In this document: positions 34,767 through 42,944 of the stretch, piece after piece | Layout of the letters: each line of letters opens with the position of its first letter | Numbering within the stretch: position 1 is the first letter of the stretch | Source of the DNA: Oscillospiraceae bacterium | GTDB taxonomy: Bacteria > Bacillota > Clostridia > Oscillospirales > Oscillospiraceae | Assembly (NCBI GenBank): GCA_020025275.1 | Contig: JAHHSI010000015.1 | Span: 1-49,321 of the forward strand | DNA: 49,321 nt | Direction: 5' to 3' | Position numbers and translations under genes: made by a program | Notes under the pieces: model-generated | Database searches by the model: none | What the model saw: only the letters and a program-made list of their open reading frames with translations | What the model was told of the DNA's origin: nothing

Positions 34767-34795
34767 TCACCCCAAGGGCCTGCGCCTTTGGGGTG
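34767..34795 (+). other. Stem-loop between nrdD and nrdG
   Basis: A 13-bp stem (34767-34779 with 34783-34795, one G-U) and a CTGC loop. No T run follows, so it is not a standard terminator. It may tune nrdG levels relative to nrdD by RNA processing or stability. Confidence 0.6.
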
Positions 34796-34831
34796 AAATA
34801 ATCGGCTGCTTACAAGGAAAGGATATGCACC

Positions 34832-35365
34832 ATGTACTACGGTGAATTGAAGAAATGTGATATTGCCAACGGTATCGGCGTCCGGGTCACCCTATTTGTC
34901 TCCGGATGTACCAACCACTGTCCCGGCTGCTTCCAGCCGCAGACATGGGATTTCAGCTACGGAAAGCCTTTTACGGAGGAGACGGCGGCAGAGATCTTCG
35001 CCGAGTTGGAGAAGTCCTATGTGACCGGTCTGACGGTTCTGGGCGGCGAACCATTTGAACCCCAAAACCAGCCCGAGCTTCTCACGCTGCTGGAAACCGT
35101 CCGGCAGCGCTACCCGGAGAAAAATATCTGGGTCTTTACCGGTTTTCGTCTGGATGACGAGCTGCTGCAAGACGGTTCCTATTCCCGCACTCCCGACACC
35201 GACCGGCTTCTCTCCTGTATCGATATTCTGGTAGACGGCCGCTTTATGCAGGAGCTGAAGGATATCTCTCTCCAGTTCCGCGGCAGCCGTAATCAGCGTG
35301 TCATTGACCTCAAAAAAACACTGGCCGCCGGCCGGGTGATCCTGTGGGATCGCCTGAAAAAATAA
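34832..35365 (+). CDS. nrdG: Anaerobic ribonucleotide reductase activating protein
   Basis: A 177-residue radical SAM enzyme that installs the glycyl radical on NrdD. The 4Fe-4S cysteines are C26, C30 and C33 (CTNHCPGC), followed by VLGGEPFEPQN and the VFTGF strand. AAAGGAT precedes the ATG. The pair nrdD-nrdG is the usual operon. Confidence 0.95.
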   Translation: MYYGELKKCDIANGIGVRVTLFVSGCTNHCPGCFQPQTWDFSYGKPFTEETAAEIFAELEKSYVTGLTVLGGEPFEPQNQPELLTLLETVRQRYPEKNIWVFTGFRLDDELLQDGSYSRTPDTDRLLSCIDILVDGRFMQELKDISLQFRGSRNQRVIDLKKTLAAGRVILWDRLKK

Positions 35366-35372
35366 TCCCCCT

Positions 35373-35407
35373 CCGCTCTTCTGCCCCACCGCAGGAGAGC
35401 GGTTTTT
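35373..35407 (+). terminator. nrdDG terminator
   Basis: A 12-bp stem (35373-35384 with 35391-35402, one G-U) with a CCCACC loop, then five T. Confidence 0.85.
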
Positions 35408-35462
35408 CCGTGTTCCCCATCGCCTTGTTCCTCCTCCGACCTATTTTTTCCTGAATCGACAC

Positions 35463-35490
35463 TTGCAATCGCTCTGAGATTTGCTATAAT
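35463..35490 (+). promoter_or_regulatory. Promoter of the LysR gene
   Basis: TTGCAA (35463-35468), a 16-base spacer and an extended -10, TGCTATAAT (35482-35490). Confidence 0.7.
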
Positions 35491-35542
35491 TATCGTAGGT
35501 AGAAGTCCTATTAATACAAACGCTTACGCATCGAGGTGCCCT

Positions 35543-36442
35543 ATGTCCGTGAAACTGGAATTATATAAAGTATTCAAGGAAGTGGCCGAGGCCGGCAATA
35601 TCACTGCCGCCGCACAGGCCCTTTTCATTTCCCAGTCTGCCGTCAGCCAGTCCATCAAGCAGCTGGAGTCGGAGCTGCACACACGGCTGTTCGCCCGCAA
35701 TTCCCGCGGCGTTACATTGACCGGCGAGGGAAAAATGCTCTATGAATACGTCCGCAGTGCCATGGGGCTTTTGGAAACAGGCGAAGAGAAACTGGCCCAG
35801 ACTCGTGAGCTGCAAATGGGTCAGCTGACCATCGGCGCCAGCGATACGGTCACCAGTCAGTTCCTGCTGCCCTATCTGGACAGCTTCCACCGCCAGTACC
35901 CTGCCATTCATATCCAGATCGTCAGCGGTCGCAGCTATAAAGTACTGGGTCTGCTGCAGTCCGGCAAGGTGGACATCGCTTTTGCCAGTACCCCGCCGGA
36001 GAGTTCCTCCATCGAAACGCACCCCTGCTTCAAGACCCACTCCGTCTTTATTGCCTCTAAGGACTACGACTGTGATTTTGATCACATCTATACACTGGAC
36101 GAGATGGCACAGTTTCCTCTGATCCTGTTGGAGAAAAAGGCCTCCTCCCGTCTCTTCTTAGAAAAGTTCTTCCTGCAAAACGGCCAGCATCTGAACCCGG
36201 AGATTGAATTGGGCGCCCGCAGCCTGTTGGTGGATCTGGCACGGATTGGCTTTGGCGTGGCCGGCGTGACCCGTGAGTTTGTCCGCAAGGAGCTGGACAG
36301 CGGCGAAATGCTGGAGTTGAAAACCGCCTTCGAGATCCCGGCACGCAGCGTCGATATGTGCATCCTGCGGGACGTGCCCATGACGGCCGCAGCCCAGCGC
36401 TTCGCCGACTTTATCAAGGATCGCGTCGTGCAGGCCCAGTGA
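35543..36442 (+). CDS. LysR-family transcriptional regulator
   Basis: A 299-residue regulator. The N-terminal winged helix-turn-helix (ITAAAQALFISQSAVSQSIKQLE) is followed by a periplasmic-binding-protein-like effector domain starting about residue 90 (GQLTIGASDTVTSQFLLPYL). No divergently transcribed target lies next to it (nrdG upstream runs the same way), so its regulon cannot be guessed. It is monocistronic with its own promoter and terminator. GAGGTG precedes the ATG. Confidence 0.9.
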   Translation: MSVKLELYKVFKEVAEAGNITAAAQALFISQSAVSQSIKQLESELHTRLFARNSRGVTLTGEGKMLYEYVRSAMGLLETGEEKLAQTRELQMGQLTIGASDTVTSQFLLPYLDSFHRQYPAIHIQIVSGRSYKVLGLLQSGKVDIAFASTPPESSSIETHPCFKTHSVFIASKDYDCDFDHIYTLDEMAQFPLILLEKKASSRLFLEKFFLQNGQHLNPEIELGARSLLVDLARIGFGVAGVTREFVRKELDSGEMLELKTAFEIPARSVDMCILRDVPMTAAAQRFADFIKDRVVQAQ

Positions 36443-36473
36443 TCCCCTGCGTTCTACATTAAAAAACAAATTA

Positions 36474-36520
36474 CAAGAGGAATCTGCCATATTTTCGGCG
36501 GATTGCCTCTTGTTTTTTTT
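36474..36520 (+). terminator. LysR gene terminator
   Basis: CAAGAGG (36474-36480) pairs with CCTCTTG (36506-36512), with further inner pairing (GCC with GGC), followed by eight T. Confidence 0.8.
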
Positions 36521-36547
36521 GCGAAAATCGTGCATGATGGATACAAT
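36519..36547 (+). promoter_or_regulatory. Promoter of xpt
   Basis: TTGCGA (36519-36524), a 17-base spacer and TACAAT (36542-36547), just at the end of the LysR terminator T run. No purine riboswitch fits in the short leader. Confidence 0.6.
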
Positions 36548-36569
36548 AAAGGAAAGGGAGTGAGATGTT

Positions 36570-37148
36570 TTGGAGCAGCTCAAAGAACGAATTCTCCGTG
36601 AGGGCAGAGTGCTGCCCGGCAATATTATTAAGGTGGACGGTTTTTTGAATCACCGTGTAGACACCGCACTTCTCAGTGACATCGCCGACGAATTTGCCAA
36701 GCATTTTGATATCAACGATATTACGATGGTTCTGACCGCCGAGGCCAGCGGCATCCCTCTGGCCACCATCTGCGCTCAGCACTATGGAGTCCCGATGGTC
36801 TTTGCCAAGAAGGCCAAGAGCGACAACATCGAGGGAGGCCTCTATCAAAGTGAGATTTTCTCCTATACGTATAAGAAGAAGGTCACGCTGATCGTAGCTC
36901 AGGAATGGCTGGGTCCGGAGGACAAGGTCCTGATCATTGATGACTTCATGGCCAAGGGCTATGCCATGCAGGGTCTGGTCGATATTGTGGAGAAGGCCGG
37001 TGCCGAACTCAAGGGCATCGGTGTCGCTGTCGAAAAGGGCTTCCAGGGCGGCGGTGATTCCTTCCGTGCGAAGGGATATAATATCCACTCTCTGGCCATC
37101 ATCGAAGATGCCACCCCCGGCCACATCGTTTTCCGCGACGATCAGTGA
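36570..37148 (+). CDS. xpt: Xanthine phosphoribosyltransferase
   Basis: A 192-residue enzyme converting xanthine and PRPP to XMP, the salvage route from guanine deaminase product toward GMP. The N-terminus MEQLKERILREG and VDGFLNHRVD align with B. subtilis Xpt, and the PRPP loop is VLIIDDFMAKGYAM. The start is TTG at 36570, preceded by AAAGGGAG; the nearby ATG at 36565 is out of frame. guaA follows, so the two convert xanthine to GMP via XMP. Confidence 0.92.
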   Translation: MEQLKERILREGRVLPGNIIKVDGFLNHRVDTALLSDIADEFAKHFDINDITMVLTAEASGIPLATICAQHYGVPMVFAKKAKSDNIEGGLYQSEIFSYTYKKKVTLIVAQEWLGPEDKVLIIDDFMAKGYAMQGLVDIVEKAGAELKGIGVAVEKGFQGGGDSFRAKGYNIHSLAIIEDATPGHIVFRDDQ

Positions 37149-37154
37149 TCGATT

Positions 37155-37190
37155 GAAAGTGTGCGGTTGTTGCCGTGCACTTTCCTTTTC
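37155..37190 (+). terminator. xpt terminator
   Basis: GAAAGTG (37155-37161) pairs with CACTTTC (37178-37184), with more pairing inside, followed by CTTTTC. Confidence 0.65.
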
Positions 37191-37279
37191 TACGCCTTCG
37201 TCCGGAAAAAAGACAGCATTTTGCCGAAAATTCCCCTTCTTTTTTCGGACAAAACTGTGCCGCAGCAGTGAGAAAACTC

Positions 37280-37309
37280 TTGTGGATCTCCTCTTTTCTG
37301 CGGTATAAT
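37280..37309 (+). promoter_or_regulatory. Promoter of guaA
   Basis: TTGTGG (37280-37285), an 18-base spacer and TATAAT (37304-37309). Confidence 0.65.
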
Positions 37310-37363
37310 AAAAAGATCAAGGCAGTGATATTCTGTACACACAGGATTTATGGAGGTTTTTGT

Positions 37364-38344
37364 ATGTCTAATAATGTTCGACCCGAAAACATGGCACGCA
37401 TCACCACTCCCCAGCAGGCTAACGCCTTTATCGAGGAGCAGGTCGCACAGATCCGTGCACAGGTGGGTGACAAGAAAGTGCTTCTGGCACTGAGCGGCGG
37501 TGTGGACTCCTCAGTCGTAGCCGCTCTGCTCATCAAGGCCATTGGCAAGCAGCTGGTCTGCGTCCATGTAAACCACGGCCTGATGCGCAAGGGTGAAAGC
37601 GAACAGGTCATCGAGGTCTTTGGCAAGCAGATGGATGCCAATCTCATCTATGTGGATGCCACCGATCGTTTCCTGAATCTGCTGGCCGGTGTGTCTGCCC
37701 CCGAGCAGAAGCGTAAGATCATCGGCGGCGAATTCATCAAGGTCTTCGATGAAGAGGCCGCAAAGCTGGAGGGCATTTCCTTCCTGGCACAAGGAACCAT
37801 CTATCCCGACATTCTGGAATCTGACGGCGTAAAGGCGCACCACAACGTGGGCGGCCTGCCGGAGGACATGCAGTTCTCTCTGGTGGAGCCCCTGCGCCTG
37901 CTGTATAAGGATGAGGTTCGCGTGGTGGGTGACGCTTTGGGACTGCCCCATAGCATGGTCTATCGCCAGCCCTTCCCCGGCCCCGGTCTGGGTGTCCGCT
38001 GCCTGGGTGCCATCACCCGCGATCGTCTGAATGCACTCCGCGAGGCCGATGCCATTCTCCGTGAGGAGTTCCATAAGAACGGTCTGGCCGGCAAGGTCTG
38101 GCAGTATTTCATTGCCGTGCCGGACATGAAGAGCGTCGGTGTCAAGGATGGCAAGCGCTACGAAGGCTGGGCTGCCATCATTCGTGCTGTCAATACCACC
38201 GATGCGATGACGGCCACTGTGGAGGAGATCCCCTATTCCCTGCTGCATACGATCACCGATCGCATCACGGCAGAGGTTCCCGGTATCAACCGCGTCCTCT
38301 ACGATCTGACCCCCAAGCCCGTCGGCACCATCGAGTGGGAATAA
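37364..38344 (+). CDS. guaA: GMP synthetase ATP-pyrophosphatase subunit (no amidotransferase domain)
   Basis: A 326-residue protein matching only the C-terminal part of usual GMP synthetases (about 510 residues). The PP-loop SGGVDSS is at 44-50, followed by the dimerisation domain ending GTIEWE. It converts XMP to GMP. The class I glutaminase domain is absent and no free-standing one is next to it. So the enzyme either takes a separate glutaminase subunit, as in archaea, or uses ammonia. Start at 37364: GGAGG upstream. The 3' end of this gene is a known integration site for mobile elements. Confidence 0.9.
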   Translation: MSNNVRPENMARITTPQQANAFIEEQVAQIRAQVGDKKVLLALSGGVDSSVVAALLIKAIGKQLVCVHVNHGLMRKGESEQVIEVFGKQMDANLIYVDATDRFLNLLAGVSAPEQKRKIIGGEFIKVFDEEAAKLEGISFLAQGTIYPDILESDGVKAHHNVGGLPEDMQFSLVEPLRLLYKDEVRVVGDALGLPHSMVYRQPFPGPGLGVRCLGAITRDRLNALREADAILREEFHKNGLAGKVWQYFIAVPDMKSVGVKDGKRYEGWAAIIRAVNTTDAMTATVEEIPYSLLHTITDRITAEVPGINRVLYDLTPKPVGTIEWE

Positions 38345-38358
38345 AGATTTGACCTAAT

Positions 38359-38408
38359 AAAAACCCGAAAACCGTTGCAGCGCAACAGCTTTCGGGTTTT
38401 CTTTTTTT
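38359..38408 (+). terminator. guaA terminator
   Basis: AAAACCCGAAA (38360-38370) pairs with TTTCGGGTTTT (38390-38400), with an inner GTTGC/GCAAC stem. It is followed by a seven-T run. Confidence 0.9.
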
Positions 38409-38472
38409 GTGAGTACATTTTGAGCACATTTTCCTGCTATCAGGGCAGTAAATTCACTCACTACATATTAAA

Positions 38473-38724
38473 TTAAAGTATCTCCATAGAACCTTGTAGC
38501 TCCATCTCGGTAAGCTCCAAATTCTCTCGCAGCTCATCTAAAGAAGCCTTCACCTGCTCCTTAGATGTATCACCATATTTTGCGTGCATTAGACCATAGC
38601 CGTTGTAGAGGCTCTCTCAGCGGAGAAAATCATTCAAAATAGTAGGATCCTGCAACGCAATTTTGAAATCGTAAACGCCGAAATGTTTTACGCATGACCA
38701 TTTATCAGGGGTGAGCCTCTGGGA
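38473..38724 (-). pseudogene. Decayed reading frame of unknown family
   Basis: The minus strand has a protein-like frame with good amino acid composition, including KHFGVYDFKIALQDPT, then an in-frame TGA (38619-38617), then NGYGLMHAKYGDTSKEQVKA and an ending coil rich in Glu and Leu. It stops at TAA 38475-38473. No start or ribosome site is seen at its upstream end (TAA at 38727). It looks like the C-terminal remnant of a gene left by an earlier mobile element. I do not recognise the family. Confidence 0.4.
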
Positions 38725-38823
38725 TTACCCCTGAATTATTCATCATCGGCTTATCGACCAGAGTAAAATCCATAACCAAAGATAAGACAAATCTAAAAAT
38801 AAATGCAAAATATCATTCATAAA

Positions 38824-38852
38824 TTGCTTTTTTGCATCGATTATGCTATTAT
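38824..38852 (+). promoter_or_regulatory. Upstream promoter of the defence operon or leader RNA
   Basis: TTGCTT (38824-38829), a 17-base spacer and TATTAT (38847-38852) with an extended TGC. An alternative TATAAT lies at 38852-38857. Confidence 0.5.
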
Positions 38853-38858
38853 ATAATA

Positions 38859-38922
38859 AGTATCATACGATGTTGAGTGAAACTCGGCAGTGATTGTGGC
38901 TCTGCCTCCGGGCAGAGCTTTT
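38859..38922 (+). ncRNA. Possible short leader RNA ending in a terminator
   Basis: Transcription from the promoter at 38824 would begin near 38859. It would pass a small GAGT/ACTC hairpin (38875-38885) and reach a strong 8-bp stem GCTCTGCC/GGCAGAGC (38899-38906 with 38911-38918) followed by TTTTATC. The product would be about 60 bases. It may be an attenuator for the defence operon or an independent small RNA. Confidence 0.35.
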
Positions 38923-38964
38923 ATCTATGTGTTTAAAACCCTTGAGAAAACAAAACACCAGCTT

Positions 38965-38994
38965 TTGATATATCCGTTTTTTCGGACATATCAA
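38965..38994. promoter_or_regulatory. Inverted repeat at the defence operon promoter, operator candidate
   Basis: TTGATATATCCG (38965-38976) and CGGACATATCAA (38983-38994) are inverted copies with one mismatch and a six-T spacer. The right arm overlaps the -35 of the next promoter. Fits a dimeric repressor site, though it could also fold as RNA. Confidence 0.5.
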
Positions 38995-39009
38995 GATGTA
39001 AAATATAAT
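38981..39009 (+). promoter_or_regulatory. Proximal promoter of the defence operon
   Basis: TTCGGA (38981-38986), a 17-base spacer and TATAAT (39004-39009), 45 bases before the helicase start. A direct repeat CAAGATGTAA occurs at 38992-39001 and 39028-39037, flanking the -10. Confidence 0.55.
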
Positions 39010-39053
39010 TAGCAGGTATAAATAACACAAGATGTAAGGCGAAAGAGGTTCAG

Positions 39054-42000
39054 ATGAAAATTATCAATAATATTACCGAGAAATTGGTAGATGACTTACG
39101 CTGTCATATCCGTCCTAACAGTAAAATCGCTATTGCAGCCGCCTGCTTTTCTGTATATGCCTATGAGGAGTTGAAAAAAGAATTAGCGCAGGTAGAGGAA
39201 TTTCGCTTTTTATTTTCATCTCCGACTTTTTTGCAGTCAAAACCAGAAAAATCGCAGCGAGAATTTTACATTCCACGGATCAGTCGGGAGAGGACTCTTC
39301 ACGGAAGTGAATTTGAGATTAAACTTCGCAATGATTTCAGCCAAAAATCAATTTCTAAAGAATGTGCAGAATGGATTCGTAAAAAAGCTGTTTTCAAGTC
39401 AATCAACACCGATGAAACAATGCCAGGGTTTATGATTGTGGATAGTGCCGAACCCACCACATATGCACCTATTAACGGATTTACCCGTGTGGATCTCGGT
39501 TGCGAGCGTGGTGGAAATCTCTTCAATATGATTCAGCAGTTGGATGCCCCGGAAAGTAAAGCCTATCTGGATATGTTCAATCAGCTTTGGAATGATAAAA
39601 AGCGTATGGAGAATGTTACTCAAGAGGTTCTGGAACGGATTTCCACAGCTTATCATGAAAACAGCCCGGAATTTCTCTACTTCTTTGCCCTGTACAATAT
39701 TTTCAGCGACTTCTTGGAAAATGTCAGTGAGGATGAGCTCCCAAGTGAAAGCAACGGATTTAAGGACAGCCAGGTGTGGAACAAGCTGTATTCCTTTCAG
39801 AAGGATGCCGTGCTCGCAATCATCAGCAAGCTGGAAAAATACAACGGCTGCATTCTGGCTGACAGCGTCGGATTAGGTAAAACATTTACCGCACTGGCTA
39901 TTATTAAATACTATGAAAACCGTAACCTTCGTGTATTGGTTTTGTGCCCCAAAAAGCTGAGTGACAACTGGATGACCTACAAGGCAAACTACCTCAACAA
40001 TCCAATTGCCGGCGACCGGTTGCGGTATGATGTTCTTTATCACACGGATCTCTCCAGAACAAAAGGACATTCCGGAGAACTAGATCTTACCAAAATCAAC
40101 TGGGCTGCCTATGACCTGGTGGTGATAGATGAATCCCACAATTTCCGCAATGGTGGCAATAGCAATAAGGAAAACGCAAAGCTCAATCGCTATGATGCAC
40201 TTATGGAAAAGGTAATCCGTCCGGGTGCACGCACCCGTGTGCTGATGCTATCTGCTACTCCTGTAAATAACCGTTTCACCGATTTGCGCAATCAGCTTGC
40301 TTTAGCATACGAAGGAAACAGTGAGGCTTGGAGTGGAAAATTAGATACCGATCGCAGCGTAGAAGAAATTTTCCGCAATGCGCAGAAGGAGTTCAATGCT
40401 TGGAGCGAGCGAGATCCCGACCAGCGCAGTACCGATCAACTCATGCGGATGCTGGACTTTGATTTCTTTGGAATTTTGGATGCTGTAACCATTGCACGCT
40501 CCCGTCGGCATATTGAAAAATACTACAATGTCAGTGAAATCGGAAAATTCCCCACTCGGCTTCCTGTCATTTCAAAGCGTCCTCCCCTCACAGATTTGGG
40601 TGGGGCCGTTACATACAGCGAAATCTATGAGATGCTGCTGAGTCTGACTCTGAGTATCTACACCCCCTCCAATTACATTCAGCCCAGTAGACTGGAAAAG
40701 TATGCGTCCCTGAATCACGAGGGAAAAAACAGCCTGACACAGGTCGGTCGTGAGCAAGGCATCCGCCGGCTGATGAGCATCAACCTGCTGAAACGGTTGG
40801 AAAGCTCCGTCCATTCGTTTCAGCTGACACTGAAGCGAATTCAGGATCTGATTTGCTCTACGCTGGATAAAATTGCGCACTATGATCCTTCCACGACAAT
40901 GGAACTCACCGACCTGACCAGTACTGTGGATTTTGACGCAGATGATCAGGATTTGGATCTGTTTACCGTTGGCAAAAAGGTGAAAATTGCGCTGGAAGAT
41001 ATGGATTATGTCACTTGGCAGCAGGATTTGCAGGAGGACTTCAACACCCTCTATGTTCTGACCAATATGGTGGCTGATATCACCCCTGCACACGATACCA
41101 AGCTGCAAATGCTGCTGGATACTCTCTCGAATAAAATGAACAATCCGATCAATCCCGGCAATCGGAAAATGATTATTTTCACTGCTTTTTCGGATACGGC
41201 TGAATACCTCTATCAGCATGTAAGTCATTATGCCCAAGAGCGTTACGGCATGAACACCGCCCTGATCACCGGCTCCACCGCCGGAAAAACCACAATTCCC
41301 AAGTTTTCTGCCGATCTCAACAATGTGCTCACCTGTTTCTCTCCCATTTCAAAGGATAAAGCAGCACTGATGCCCGGTGCTCCGGATATTGATATTCTGA
41401 TTGCAACTGATTGCATTTCCGAGGGTCAGAACCTGCAGGACTGCGACTGCCTGCTGAATTATGACATCCACTGGAACCCGGTTCGTCTGGTGCAGCGTTT
41501 CGGACGAATTGACCGAATCGGCAGCCGAAACGATGTGATCCAGCTGATCAACTTTTGGCCGGATATGGAGTTGGATGATTATATCAATCTCAAGAGCCGA
41601 GTGGAGACCCGTATGAAGGCACTGGTCATGACCTCCACCGGCGATGATAACCTGCTCAGTCCGGAGGAAAAGGGCGACCTGGAATACCGCAAAGCCCAGC
41701 TCCAGCGCCTGCAAACCGAGGTTGTTGACTTGGAGGAAATGGGAACCGGCGTGTCGATTACCGATTTGGGTCTGAACGAGTTCCGCATGGAGCTGATGGA
41801 ATACGCAAAAACACATCCGGAATTGGAAACCTGTCCCGGTGGCATTAGTGCAGTAGCGGCGGCAACACCTGATGCCCCTGCCGGAGTGGTTTTTGTCCTG
41901 AAAAATGTCCATAACGAGGTGAACATCGACAACCGAAACAGACTGCACCCCTACTATCTGGTCTATCTTTCCGAGGATGGAGTCACCTTGCACGATCATC

Positions 42001-42278
42001 TTTCCCCGAAGGAAACACTGGATGCCATGCGTCAGCTGTGCCGTGGAAAGAGCGCTCCCCTGACTACTTTATGCAAGGAGTTCAATGAAGAAACCGATGG
42101 CGGCAAGAATATGGCGGTCTACTCCGGACTGTTGGAGGATGCCGTTCTGTCCATTTTGGATGCAAAAGAGGACAGCGATCTGGACAGCCTGTTCCGGGCA
42201 GGCGGCACCTCTGCCCTGCTCAGTCAGGTGTCGGGCCTGGATGATTTTGAGCTGATCTGTTTCCTTGTGATCCGATAA
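39054..42278 (+). CDS. SF2 (SNF2-like) helicase with N-terminal PLD-like domain
   Basis: A 1074-residue protein, first of the defence operon. The N-terminal 180 or so residues resemble a phospholipase-D-like module (LHGSEFEIKLRN, GGNLFNMI). The motor follows: Walker A ADSVGLGKT (269-277), DESH (359-362), SATP (400-403), and the C-terminal lobe with ATDCISEGQNLQ and QRFGRIDRIG from residue 814. Such helicases often accompany type III restriction genes and DUF4391. The probable role is ATP-driven translocation or remodelling on DNA. The N-terminal coding part is more AT-rich than the rest. Weak ribosome site (GAAAGAGG). Confidence 0.85.
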   Translation: MKIINNITEKLVDDLRCHIRPNSKIAIAAACFSVYAYEELKKELAQVEEFRFLFSSPTFLQSKPEKSQREFYIPRISRERTLHGSEFEIKLRNDFSQKSISKECAEWIRKKAVFKSINTDETMPGFMIVDSAEPTTYAPINGFTRVDLGCERGGNLFNMIQQLDAPESKAYLDMFNQLWNDKKRMENVTQEVLERISTAYHENSPEFLYFFALYNIFSDFLENVSEDELPSESNGFKDSQVWNKLYSFQKDAVLAIISKLEKYNGCILADSVGLGKTFTALAIIKYYENRNLRVLVLCPKKLSDNWMTYKANYLNNPIAGDRLRYDVLYHTDLSRTKGHSGELDLTKINWAAYDLVVIDESHNFRNGGNSNKENAKLNRYDALMEKVIRPGARTRVLMLSATPVNNRFTDLRNQLALAYEGNSEAWSGKLDTDRSVEEIFRNAQKEFNAWSERDPDQRSTDQLMRMLDFDFFGILDAVTIARSRRHIEKYYNVSEIGKFPTRLPVISKRPPLTDLGGAVTYSEIYEMLLSLTLSIYTPSNYIQPSRLEKYASLNHEGKNSLTQVGREQGIRRLMSINLLKRLESSVHSFQLTLKRIQDLICSTLDKIAHYDPSTTMELTDLTSTVDFDADDQDLDLFTVGKKVKIALEDMDYVTWQQDLQEDFNTLYVLTNMVADITPAHDTKLQMLLDTLSNKMNNPINPGNRKMIIFTAFSDTAEYLYQHVSHYAQERYGMNTALITGSTAGKTTIPKFSADLNNVLTCFSPISKDKAALMPGAPDIDILIATDCISEGQNLQDCDCLLNYDIHWNPVRLVQRFGRIDRIGSRNDVIQLINFWPDMELDDYINLKSRVETRMKALVMTSTGDDNLLSPEEKGDLEYRKAQLQRLQTEVVDLEEMGTGVSITDLGLNEFRMELMEYAKTHPELETCPGGISAVAAATPDAPAGVVFVLKNVHNEVNIDNRNRLHPYYLVYLSEDGVTLHDHLSPKETLDAMRQLCRGKSAPLTTLCKEFNEETDGGKNMAVYSGLLEDAVLSILDAKEDSDLDSLFRAGGTSALLSQVSGLDDFELICFLVIR

Positions 42279-42296
42279 GAGAGGAGCGTCGGTCTT

Positions 42297-42944
42297 ATGT
42301 TAACTTTTCCAAAATCCACCGTGTTTGGGCGGCGGATTCCCAAGCAGAAGTTTTATGAGCATCTGGAGGTCAGCGGAGAAATCAGAAAAATCTTCGTGGA
42401 GCAGGTGCGGCTGATCACTTGGGCGAACAAGCTGTCTGTGAACACCATGAACATCGCCCCCGGAGCGGAAGTCACGGAAATTGAAGTGTTTCATATCAAG
42501 CTGACGGGAATGGCACTGGATCAACGGGTGCTGACGCTGATGGACAAGCAAATCCCGTACCACATTTTGTTCCTTCTGGAGCGGTCAGACGGCCTGTATC
42601 AGATGGCGGTCACCTATAAAGAGGCCAGCCAGACCGGCAGCAGTGCCTTTCAGCTGAAGCAGAGCTATCACACAGAGTGGATGGAGCAGGATGCGCTGTC
42701 GCTGTCCCTTGACGGACTGGATCTGGATGCGCTTTACGAAACGATCGTCCGCAGCATTGCCGGCAATGCGATTACGGCTCCGGAAGCTGACAGCCTGAAA
42801 GAAGCCGTGGAGCAGACCCAAGAGCGAGAAAAACTGGCACGGGAAATCGAAAAACTCCGCTCCAAAATGAAGAAGGAAAAGCGGCTTGCAAAGCAAATGG
42901 AAATCAGGAGAGAAATACAGAGGTTGGAGGCAAAAAAAGAATGA
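42297..42944 (+). CDS. DUF4391 protein
   Basis: A 215-residue protein with PKSTVFGRRIPKQKFYEHL at the N-terminus, LITWANKLS in the middle and a charged coiled coil over about residues 165-215. This matches DUF4391, a family of unknown biochemical role found between a helicase and type III restriction-modification genes. GAGAGGAG precedes the ATG, 18 bases after the helicase stop. Likely a partner or bridging subunit of the helicase; that is inference from context. Confidence 0.8.
   Translation: MLTFPKSTVFGRRIPKQKFYEHLEVSGEIRKIFVEQVRLITWANKLSVNTMNIAPGAEVTEIEVFHIKLTGMALDQRVLTLMDKQIPYHILFLLERSDGLYQMAVTYKEASQTGSSAFQLKQSYHTEWMEQDALSLSLDGLDLDALYETIVRSIAGNAITAPEADSLKEAVEQTQEREKLAREIEKLRSKMKKEKRLAKQMEIRREIQRLEAKKE

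Noticed and set aside
36443..36569. A purine riboswitch upstream of xpt, as in Bacillus
   Set aside because: The stretch is filled by the LysR terminator and an xpt promoter; no UUUCUAC core or P1 pairing is present.
38617..38619. In-frame TGA read as selenocysteine, given the selenium-related genes
   Set aside because: No SECIS-like hairpin directly after it, no start upstream and a non-redox context. A nonsense mutation in a remnant is simpler.
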